From NCBI GenBank assembly GCA_003833135.1, contig QZLH01000023.1, positions 108,832 through 172,831 of the forward strand: DNA of 64,000 bases. Reading direction: 5' to 3'. The position numbers and the translations under genes are program-made. The notes beneath the pieces are model-generated. The model did not search any database and was not told the DNA's origin. It saw only the letters and a list, made by a program, of their open reading frames with translations. How positions within the stretch are numbered: position 1 is the first letter of the stretch; each line of letters opens with the position of its first letter. Positions 45,689 through 55,253 of the stretch are shown piece by piece. The DNA comes from Oehlia diaphana (taxonomy: Eukaryota; Glomeromycota; Glomeromycetes; Glomerales; Glomeraceae).

Positions 45689-46348
45689 TGACGCGAAATT
45701 AATTTACTCATAAATTCAAGTAAATATTTTTGAAATTGTCAATATATATATATATACATATGGTATATTATTCTATAACAAACCTGTTGAATTAACTATG
45801 CATCCTTTTCTCTGCTTATAGATCTTCTAAAAATCGAAAGTAGTCTGGCGTATAGTTTTGATTATTACAATATATTTATATTATTTATTAATATTTATTG
45901 CACGTATTTTTTTTTTATACAAATTGAATGTTAAAAGAATGGTTGTAAAATCTAAAAGACGAATTAAAATAATTTACTCATTAAATAAGAAAAAACACAT
46001 ATCTGATATATAGGAGTGAATTCAATATATTTATTTATGTTTTGTTCCGTACGTATCACGAAATTAATTTTTAATTTGAATGCACGCAATTTTTTTGTGT
46101 AATCTTTTTACCAATAGGTCGGTTCTAAATTTGGATCAAATGATATTTATGGTCATAGTTTATCCACATGGATCACATCAAGATATTAAACAAAGAGAAC
46201 TTCCTTTTAAATCTTGTGCGGCAATAAAATAATTTTGTAAATTATGAGAAACTTTGTTTCTATACAATTCCTGCATTATAAGGTCTATCAGATGACATTT
46301 ACAGTGCATCCGATCGACATTTGGTTTTTTTTTTGGTAAACTTGTACG
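45689..46348. other. Intergenic DNA, no gene seen
   Basis: An AT dinucleotide run is near 45741-45756. Nothing else recognised. Confidence 0.4.
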
Positions 46349-46852
46349 TTGCAAGATTACGCAATAATTTGGTCTGTAAACATAATAACTAACGGATATT
46401 TAACAAAAAAACATTTTACAAAAATGTTTCAATTAACGTGGTATAACATTGTTAAAGAGAAAGTAACGCTTAGTGAGTCAAATTATAAACTAAAACCGGA
46501 ATATTGGGAATACGAATGCGATAATTTCAATGGAACTGATATCATCCTGCTCAACAAAGAAAATATTTATAAGAGAGATTCACAATTTATATATTTCTTG
46601 AATTCCGCTATTAAGTCAATAGAATTAAGAATTTATGACAAGAAACAAACCTATAAAAAAATTTTCTGGTAAAAATTCTGATAAATGATCACTTTTATAG
46701 TTTCATTGCAAAAAAACTCCGATATGTGATCAATTTTCTAAAAAATTTTTTTATAGAGAAGGTATAGACGGAACACATAATTCTGTAATTCAACATTTAA
46801 ATATTATACGAGAACATACAACAGCAGATAATACAATTGTGCAAACTATGTG
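46349..46852 (+). pseudogene. Unrecognised gene interrupted by a foldback element
   Basis: An open frame without an ATG (the first codon in the open stretch is TTG) carries diverse, coding-like sequence: FQLTWYNIVKEKVTLSESNY, LKPEYWEYECDNFNGTDIIL and FIYFLNSAIKSIELRIYD. It is cut by a 107-bp element at 46650, which supplies the stop. Beyond it a second frame resumes as EGIDGTHNSVIQHLNIIREH and ends with TGA at about 46850. Likely an exon of an otherwise lost gene. Family not recognised. Confidence 0.5.
46650..46756. mobile_element. 107-bp foldback element, second copy
   Basis: CCTATAAAAAAATTTTCTGG at the left is inverted at the right (AAAATTTTTTTATAG); the interior has TGATAAATGATCAC and AACTCCGATATGTGATCA. 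Same family as 42238-42339. It truncates the adjacent reading frame. Confidence 0.7.
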
Positions 46853-47640
46853 ACAGTTGTGATTTGGCAAATTATACGACACTATCTATAACAAAAAAAT
46901 TGTCATATAATGATGAATGCGGTTCTTAACGATGAAAATAATAAACTTTAATTTATCAGACTTGAATGATATATCTTATCAGTTTCGTCAGTCTAATTAT
47001 AGTCGATTACATACAATTGATACATACAATGATCGCACTCGAAAGACAAGGTTTTTTATAATAACATGATTATAAACTAGTTGATAGCTCACACAATAGA
47101 AATAATTTATTACAATCAAATATGAAAGATTGGAATAGAAGAACAAATTGAGATATACACAGACAGTTCAGTTCACGACCTTGGTAAAGAATATTGTTCG
47201 TTTTATTATAGTCAAAAATGATCGAATAGAACATAATTTATTTCGACAACAGAGTATTGACCGTCACCAAATAAATCTTACTACAATTTAGAGTGACGAT
47301 TAATACAAATTCACAAAATGTAATAAATGGATGCTATGATAATATTCTTAATAACTATTTTTACATTATCTCCAAGGAAATTATTTAAAATATCACATAG
47401 TAATCATATATGGAACGTCGTTCCTGGACGGACGAAAGTATATATGCAGATCATTGATCACGTGCCCGGATGGCATTGCATGAACGTAAATGTCCTCCGC
47501 TCTGCTTCGGACAATAAAGTAATACATACATCATGAAATTTTTAGGTGGCCCATATAATTCCATATAGATTAGTTCAGGAATATGTGGAATTTCATACAT
47601 TCTCATATATCCTACATGGGTCCACATATTTTTAATCGAT
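46853..47640. other. Degraded DNA, no gene accepted
   Basis: A minus-to-plus mix of short frames. One plus frame near 47150 reads IYTDSSVHDLGKEYCSF, faintly recalling RNase H domains of LINE elements, but it is too short to call. Frames at 47327-47536 and 47451-47648 overlap on opposite strands and were rejected. Confidence 0.35.
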
Positions 47641-47641
47641 C

Positions 47642-47960
47642 TATTCATATTTCCACAATATTTGATGTGGATTTCCAGTGAATTTAAGTAGAAAAGTAAT
47701 AACTGATAATATCTTTAAGATTTTCTACGAACCGCTACGCTTTGTTCTTTTTTAATAGAAGTATGTTCAATTGGAGTCACGTACGTGATTGGCAAACAAA
47801 ATTTTGGTCATTGAAATTTAAAAAAGAACATCATTGGTTCCTTCAGTATATCTAGATTATACTGTTTTAAATGCCGATTTGCGTTCAGCAGATGTTGGTA
47901 GTGATGGAAATGCTGGAGTGGCAGAGGAGATGGTGGCAGAGGCCTGAAACTTGGCTTGGT
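47642..47960 (+). pseudogene. Family W 3' fragment
   Basis: Homologous at DNA level to 18574-18905, the 3' part of the plus-strand family W relic: ATTCATATTTCCAC, TTTTTTAATAGAAGTATGTT, TTTTAAATGCCGATTTGCGT and CAGCAGAT, then the Gly-coding repeats. No open frame survives. Faces a minus-strand family W relic, as at 16.5-20 kb. Confidence 0.7.
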
Positions 47961-48315
47961 GAATGATTATCTTCGTAGAAATAAAGCAAAAATCAATTAA
48001 AGTGTTATTGGCTGGAGGTGGTGGTGGCAGAGGTGGGGATGGGACTCATGGGAAGTGTGGAGGGAGCATTCAAACAATTTGCATACACTTTCTAATGTAA
48101 AAACGACCACGCGTTAGTGCATATAGAATAAGATCGACATTTATTTATACATGTACATGTGATAAAGTGTATGCAATGTGTGGAGAGATGGAGAACACGA
48201 TAATCTGATTGGGTGTATTACATGATCAGGAGCTGTGATGCGGCGCGTGGCGTGGGTACTAGTGATAAAGTAATATCGTTAATCGGAGTTGTAAATTTCC
48301 ATAACCATTGATCTA

Positions 48316-48719
48316 CAGTCTACTCGGCTACTCGCTTTATAACGAATTTGATTTAGCGGATTTCTTAATATAGCGGATCTTCAGTGTTGTAGATTTTAAC
48401 ATATAAAAAAAATCTTGTTATACCGAATATTACTAATAAAATGCTGTAGACCGTTTAACGAAGTAATCTATAGACCGTATAATATAAAAATAACTCTTAT
48501 TATAACGAATTTCTCTTTATAACGAATTTTTTTTAATATAATGAAGAAATTTTGTGTAACATAAGTGCATACGTTATACTGTATGTTGTTATACAATATA
48601 CCGCAATATACCAAATTTTCCAAGTCATACCAGATTTTTCCAGTCATGTTTAACGAATTTTCTTATAACGAAGGTCTGATTGGCCAAACCACTCACTTCG
48701 TTATAAAGCGAGTAAACTG
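48316..48719. mobile_element. Pogo-like MITE, 404 bp
   Basis: The right end, read inward, is CAGTTTACTCGCTTTATAAC; the left end is CAGTCTACTCG + an 8-bp internal duplication + CTTTATAACGAA. Both termini abut TA (48314-48315 and 48720-48721). The interior repeats TTATAACGAAT many times. CAGT...TATAACG ends with TA duplication are typical of pogo/Tigger elements. Non-coding; the open frame 48565-48750 lies inside it. Confidence 0.8.
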
Positions 48720-48769
48720 TAGTAACATTTTAAAAGTTTATTCAAGTTAAAAAAAATTTTATACGATAT

Positions 48770-50250
48770 CTGTATATTGTTTCTCGTTCATATTGATCTT
48801 GGTACAAATTAGTAGTGATCAACCCCAAGTTTATCCAGATTCCGGTTGAAAAACATCACCATTAAAATTTGTTGTAGTAGGGTATGATATATTCCAATCA
48901 TAATGATTACCATGGTCATCCAAAATATAATCATAAAGATTTAGTTTAGTCATATCTCTTTCTACTATATAAGAGATAGCCTCCATATTGTAATGACTCA
49001 ACAGTAAATCAATAAGATCAGCAGGATTTTGAAAAATAGTAATATTATATACAGTTCCTGTTGAAAGGAAATCAATTTTAGTAAACGTATTTCGATCTAT
49101 TTCGATCTATTACTGGTGCAATGTTTAAAACCAGTACAGTCAGACCTCTATGTACCGATATCCTATGTACCGATAATTGCCTGTACTGATAAAATTTCTA
49201 CGTCCACATTTCACAATTAATAAAAAAATCTCGTTGTACCGATATTATATATAGTTTCACGATGTAACATGTACCGATACTTTTCTTTGCCCCTCTTTTT
49301 TTTTTACTTTTCTTTGCCCCTTTATAATTAATACATAGTAAGATGTACCGATACTTTAGGTTACACTGATATTAATTCGGGCCAACACTATAAATTTGGC
49401 CGGATTTAACATAAAGGTTCCATCCAGATCACATGATATTTTAAAAATTAGCTATCCGGATTCAGAGACCCGGATTTATTCCGATATTAAATCGCAAATT
49501 TTTATCACGATAACGGAAAAAATTCCGATTTTATTCCGATAAAAAATTACCAATTATAGTAAGAAACATTTGATAATTCTAGCCGGATTGCATATTAATG
49601 CAGGCCAACTTAGGTTGCGCCAGTGACACGACAATAATTTTACCCAAAACGATGGAAATGATCATCAATTCACAAATTCTATCACGATATAGTCAATAAA
49701 ATATGCAATAATGATAGGCTAGTTGTCACGTGTCGGAATAAAATTGTTAAAAACCATAAAAATTCCGTTTTATTCCATAATACAGCAAAAATTCCGATTT
49801 ATTCATTTATTATAAAAATGGAATTTTCCGGGTCTCTGTCCGGATTTGCATAATGCTGGAAAGAATTGGATTTTGGCCCGCATTATGATTCACTGATGAC
49901 GGTATATGTAACGATAATTTGATATACCGATATATTTTCCTCAAAACAACAGTATCGGTACATAGAGGTCTGACTGTATACAAGTTTGATCAAATCCCAC
50001 TTTAGAAAATCACAATTAGGTAAAAAAATTTTTGATACCGGATTTGGAGTTTGATAAAGAACAAATTCCATTTTGCAAGAGAAACCCATGGAGCAAGGGG
50101 CATTGTTATTGTTGAAAATTCATATCCTCCGTCCATTGTTGCAACTGTTTCTATTGGAGTAGCCGTAAAATTCATGGTAGTTTTTGCAATAAGTTGAACT
50201 TCCTCATTTTCATTTCTTATAAAAGAAAAAGGGAATTGCTAAACGTCGCC
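48770..50250 (-). pseudogene. Family W pseudogene, minus-strand copy 3, split by a pogo-like element
   Basis: From 50250 downward: EEVQLIAKTTMNFTATPIET, MDGGYEFSTITMPLAPW, FVLYQTPNPVSKI, then an 840-bp element, then NTFTKIDFLSTGTVYNITIF, PADLIDLLLSHYNMEAISYI and LNLYDYILDDHGNHYDWNIS. The post-element frame is open for about 85 codons, the best-preserved part of the family in this window. A 10-bp tandem duplication (AGATCGAAAT) just upstream shifts the frame, and a stop occurs near NGDVFQPESG. Relatives: 13 kb and 19.5 kb (minus), 16.5 kb (plus). Confidence 0.6.
49137..49976. mobile_element. Pogo-like non-autonomous element, 840 bp
   Basis: Perfect inverted repeats (CAGTCAGACCTCTATGTACC continuing GATA), each flanked by TA (49135-49136, 49977-49978). 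The CAGTCxGACCTCTAT end is very close to the classical Tigger/pogo terminus. The interior repeats ATGTACCGATA in both orientations and contains CCGGATTT/AAATCCGG runs but no transposase frame. Confidence 0.9.
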
Positions 50251-50582
50251 TGGGCGTGGTTTTTTTTTCAAATATATCACATGATGTACAATAGAGTAAA
50301 TTTATTAATCGGCTGACGGCTGATTTTTTAACTTGGCTAATTTTTGATCGGCAAAAGATATTTTAAAATTTTTTTTTTTTTTTTGCAATCTTATCTAATT
50401 AAATTTTATTTGCAAATATTAAAAATTTAAGTCACACATTTTGATTTTAAAGAAAAAATCACCGTATTTATTTTTAATGAAGTGATACAAATAAAAGAAA
50501 CAATAACAATAAATAAAAAAGATAAGTGAATTACAATGATCAAGAAGAAAGATGTTAATAAAAATGAAATAACAATGGAGTA

Positions 50583-50858
50583 ATTGAAAGTAATAGAAGA
50601 TGAAAGGGAATAAAAAAAAGTAATGAGAAATGATAGGAGACAAAAAGGAGAAGTAGGACATGATGGGAGATGAAGAGGAGTGATGGGAGACGAAAAGGAC
50701 TAAGGAGTGATGGTGACGAAAAGGATTGATGGAGACGAAAAGGAGTGATAGAGACGAAAAGAAGTGATGGGAAGATGAAGAGAAGTGATGGGAAGATGAA
50801 GAGGAGTGATGGGAGACGAAAAGGAGAAAAGAAGTGATGGGAAGATGAAAAGGAGTGA
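50583..50858. repeat. GA-rich minisatellite
   Basis: Tandem, imperfect units of 18-24 bp built on GAAAAGGAGTGATGGGAGA and GAAGATGAAGAGGAGTGATG. The minus-strand open frame 50555-50935 (Ser/Leu/Phe-rich) is this repeat read through from the adjacent Argonaute relic and is not a real protein. Confidence 0.85.
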
Positions 50859-50860
50859 TG

Positions 50861-51200
50861 GTTTGCCATATCTACTATTATTTCGTAACGACCAGTCTGT
50901 ACTCTAATTGGCATAACTAGATGCCCTAGCGACATACTGACATAGGGTAGCGCGAGATGGTTTACCGGTTCGCCAGGTCCAGGATGTGGTACATCTGCGC
51001 CTATTAAATTAGATGTTCGAATGAATTCATTCCTCCGAGTTTAATGTTTACTTTTAGGCAAACATCGGCACAATATTGTTTTTTCGGCCTATCCATATGA
51101 CCATATATGCTCTTTGTACACACTGTGTTGCGACACCGATAACTGTTTCGCTAATATGTTTAATTTCTCCATATAACTCTGGTCCAGTATTTGGGAGAAT
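50861..51200 (-). pseudogene. Argonaute (Mid-PIWI) relic
   Basis: Minus-strand pieces in order: LPNTGPELYGEIKHISETVI and GVATQCVQRA; after a frameshift, QYCADVCLKVNIKLGGMNSF; after another, LIGADVPHPGPGEP; then MPIRVQTGRYEIIVDMA. These match the Argonaute order: Mid/PIWI linker with GxATQC, the KxNxKLGGxN segment, the GADVTHP motif that contains the first catalytic Asp of the slicer site, and the RVQTGRxEII motif. At least two frameshifts, and the downstream part is replaced by a minisatellite. Glomeromycete fungi are known to have many Argonaute-like genes, so a degraded extra copy is plausible. No dicer or RdRP gene was seen nearby. Confidence 0.85.
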
Positions 51201-51447
51201 ACATAGGCTTTTTTTATTGATTCTTCAGTATTTCCTATAGGCGTTTGGATTTTGACGAGAAAAGGTCATCATTTCATCTGTTTGCCTTCCAGTTTCTCAT
51301 GCATTATAAAGAAAATCCAGAATGAGAGAATCAATTGATGCAGAGTTATGTTGTGTAACGACTGATATACACCTGCATGTTCAATATACGCCGATAAGCA
51401 AAATTGGGTGGTTGATTGATTGGTTGAATATTTTAATGCAATTGCAC

Positions 51448-51561
51448 TAAGGATTGGAATCGATTCTACCATAATCGAATTAATCGAAAATCGAATCGTC
51501 AAATCGAATCTTTAATCGATTCTCAAGATTCGATTTTCGATTGTATCGATTCCAATCCTTA
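51448..51561. mobile_element. 114-bp hAT-type MITE
   Basis: Perfect 17-bp inverted ends (TAAGGATTGGAATCGAT) flanked by an identical octamer, AATTGCAC, at 51440-51447 and 51562-51569. The centre is a run of AATCGA words that extends the hairpin. An 8-bp duplication indicates hAT. Adjacent to the Argonaute relic; part of the minus-strand frame 51269-51502 is derived from it. Confidence 0.85.
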
Positions 51562-51569
51562 AATTGCAC

Positions 51570-54384
51570 TCCCTTACTTAGAGAGGGTGTACATTTATAG
51601 AGAGTAAAATATTAAGAGCTCTTATAAGTTGGGACCAGGCCCACCGTGCACTTAAAGAGAATTTATATATTGCGTGCACTGTGTATTTAATAATTGAAAG
51701 TTTGAAAGAGAATAAGTTTATATTTATTTTTTACGTTTTAGACTCCTTAAAATCCTTACAAAATTAAACTACAAAATGTTTTTGCTTTAAGATTCAAGGA
51801 CGCACACCATAGACTTGTAACAGGCCGATATAATATTGTGATCAGCAATTGGTTACCGTTAAAATGCTATTAACAAATTATCAACATTTATTTTCATGAT
51901 CAACTTGTATCCAAATAATCGACTAAAATTGACCATGTTTTTATATATTTACAACAAGTTTACCTTGGAGGAAGTCACCATTCCACCCTATATTTTAGCT
52001 AAGTTGAGATTTTTTATACATTTACAACAAATCATTCTTATTTAATGTTAACATGCATATTTTTTAAATATTTCAACACATTTTATAAGATTACGATTAG
52101 ATAAAATTAATGTTCCGTATATCAAAGTCGTTCGGCTTCAAATTTGAACCATATTTATCCACCAGGATTCATATTTTACAAGGAGTATAAGACTTTTCAC
52201 CGACGTTCATTTCACCGAAACCCATTTTTGCCAACCGAAGGGATAAAATACATACAGAAATCTTTTCTAGATAAATTTTTGAACTACCGTAGCTGATTTT
52301 ATTAAATTTACCTCGTTGTTTTATAAATAATGAACCAATTTTTATCAGTAATATATTTAATATAAAATTGGTTGTTATATTTTACAGTACTGTATTGCAG
52401 TCGCAATGTAGTAAGTAATATAATTAATAAACCATTTCTTTTTTTGGTTTTAGTAGTTAGCAACTGACCTGTATATATTAAAATTTTTTTAAAGTTCAAC
52501 TTTTATTTTATTCCTAAAAAAGAAATGAATTTCCATCACGAAAATCTCAGGAATGCTCGGAATAGCGTACATGTGCTGCAATATAATAATATAATCGTGA
52601 AAATATTTTTTGTTTTAGTAAATAGAAATTGTCATAAATAATTATTTACACTCATTATCTGTGGGAATCACTTACCTGTATATATTAAAAATTTTTTTAT
52701 ACTATTTAGTTCAATCTTTAAATCGTTCAAAAACAGATGCATTTCACAATTTGATTTTGTTCATTTGACATATTAATACATAATTTTTACGTAAGTATGA
52801 AGTAAATATCATCTTTTGAAATGACGTATTTTGTTTTCTTTATAATATTTTATACCATGCTGCTCTAATACATATAATATCATCCAATATGAAACGATAA
52901 TCAAACCCTTATTTTTCTAAATATTTAGTATAATTCAATGAATTTTAAAGTTTACGCTAACCAAGTTTAAATGCATGACGGATACACACGATAAGTTCGA
53001 GTAAAAATTTCTTAAATCTTTTTTTGTGAGCTAAATCCTTACAGTTAACGTACAGATTTTGAAATCAATTTTTTTACGTAAAAGGTGAATTATGGGCTAA
53101 CTAACTGATAAACGATAAACATATCATTTTTAAATAGACTTTACTAACCCAAAATCAGAAATGATGCCAAAAGAATTTCTTGGAATCTCTACTAAAGATC
53201 ATTAAGTTTAAAAGGTTTATTTAATCGTGATTGGAAAGTTTCTAGTTCATCTTTTATCTCGTCAAACATGTATTCATTGAATTTGCGATACATGTACAAT
53301 TTTGAGAAACAATTACTCAAAAAAAAAAAATTTTTTTTATTCATTTATTTAAAATTTTTTTTTATTATTTATCTATTTTAAAATTTTTTTTATAAATACG
53401 GTATTTTCCCCATAAATTTTTTTATATACCATAAATACCATAAATTTTTTTTTGATGTACCGCATTTAAAAATTAATTAGAATTGTTCTTCCTTCGAAAA
53501 GTCATACTAAGCGTATTCATGAATTTCAATAGTTAACGACAGCTTCTCTTTTGAAGTTAATAATCTCTTCGCGTTTTGGAATATAATTATACTATTCACC
53601 GACGCAAAATGTCACGGGAACAGACGAAAAACGTGAAGTGAAGATAATGTGACCATTTGATATAAAAATCAATTTAAAAAGAAAGGATAGGTATGCAAGG
53701 AGAAGTTATATGTCGTCATGAATCTTAATTAATACAATTTCAATGAAATGCAAGGGGAAGTTTCATGTAACCAAAACAAACATCTAAAATAATGATAATC
53801 TCAATAAAATCAATGAATAAATGATTTCAAAATAGTAATATATGAAAGAACTACGAAATAGGGGTTCATTGAGTAATTTCTCTGAGTCATAATTTCAACA
53901 TACGGTACATACAGTGTAACCATAGTACAGACACAGCCTTATAACAGAGTTTTATGGAAGTTTTGGTTTTATTCAGATTATGTAATAATATTATTAATAG
54001 TAATAAAAGTAATAATAGTATTACCATTTTAATATCTAGACTCTAGTAGTATTTTAATGGCAGGATAATTGTTTATGATATTTATAACAGATATAGTACA
54101 TAATGAAACTTTTTATAGTTATAAACTTTAGTCGATTCCAAAAATAAGTATTTACTTTATTTATCAAGATACATTTACATAGTACAGTATGTTATGTTAA
54201 ATCTTAATTTTCACGTTTCAGTTACAAATAAAACATTAAATTTCGCTTATATTTTCTTATATAAAAAATTATACTCTTAAATTTCTAAAAATCATATTGT
54301 AACTGAAATAATCCCAATCTTATTTTAATTTTAAGACTTTTGGGTATCTTTATGATCATCGCAGGACATGGTATTGTTTGATTA
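51570..54384. other. Intergenic DNA, no gene recognised
   Basis: Two diverged copies of a block containing TGACCTGTATATATTAAAATTTTTTT occur near 52465-52495 and 52665-52700. The A-tract/T-tract pair at about 53319-53338 is followed by a TTTTATTTATT patch. No accepted frame. Confidence 0.45.
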
Positions 54385-55253
54385 TCAATTATTGAAACCG
54401 TTTGTCGCATTACTTTCGATATTTCCTTGAAAAGAAATCGTATTTCCATCAGAATCTGATTTCATTTCTCCCTCAGGAATGTAAAGAAATGACCTCAAAT
54501 TTAGCTCGAGATTTAATTTTTGTTGCGAAGTTAATTTATGTTTGCTTTTCAGATCGTTCACATTAAAATCAATTCCATAAATCTTCTCATTCAATATACT
54601 TAATATCGAAGAAGATGGTAAAGATTTACATCTAACGTGTTTTATATCATTTGAAATCGGGTAAAAAAATTCGTAATCGCAATTGTCATCGTCACTTTGA
54701 TGATAATCTTGTAAAGTTACATGATAAATGTTATCATCATTCAGTGGTCGATAGAATAATCCATTATTCAAATGCAAGGCTTGTTTTGGTAAATTATTCG
54801 GGAAGTAGCTGGTAATTATAAATAGATAAATCAATTATGTATCAAATAAAATTTTGAGGCATTAATTATTATTAATAAAATTAAAGATTTAAAGGACACA
54901 AACCTTCTTAATAAAAGTTTTCCTTGTAGAAAGGGAAGAACGTTCTTTAAGCTTTGTTCAAGGTTAAATTTTTGATTCCAAGTTAATGTATATTTATACT
55001 TTAATTCATTTACATCAAAATCAATTCCGTAAATTTCCTTATTCAATATATCCATAATCAAAGAATGTGGTAATAATTTACATGTAACATAATAACTAGT
55101 ATCTAAACTCTGCTGGTGAAAGAACTCGTAATCGTAATCATCATTATAATTTTCTGAAAGTTGCAAAGTCATTTTGAAAGTTACATGATAAAAATTATTA
55201 TCATTTGGTGGCTGATAAAATAATCTAAACTCATTCAACTGCAAGTTTTGCAT
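54385..55253 (-). CDS. Family Q protein, two FYQPPND repeats
   Basis: Two exons on the minus strand: 55253-54904 and 54808-54385, separated by a 95-nt GTTTGT...ACCAG intron in phase 2; 257 residues. Each exon encodes one repeat: RLFYQPPNDNNFYHVTF ... DDYDYEFFHQQ ... VTCKLLPHSLIMDILNK ... IYGIDFDVNELK, and GLFYRPLNDDNIYHVTL ... NCDYEFFYPIS ... VRCKSLPSSSILSILNE ... IYGIDFNVNDLK. The intron position and phase equal those at 6968-7780, which lies 47 kb away in opposite orientation, with a shared CAACCTATGCAA start context. A tail after repeat 2 (EGEMKSDSDGNTISFQGN) is absent from the other copy. Function unknown; no signal peptide or membrane helix. Confidence 0.78.

Noticed and set aside
47150..47190. 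IYTDSS motif resembling LINE RNase H
   Set aside because: Only a few residues match and no reverse transcriptase motifs were found nearby.
50555..50935. 126-residue minus-strand frame rich in Ser, Leu, Phe
   Set aside because: Argonaute relic fused to a minisatellite by chance; repeat units explain the composition.
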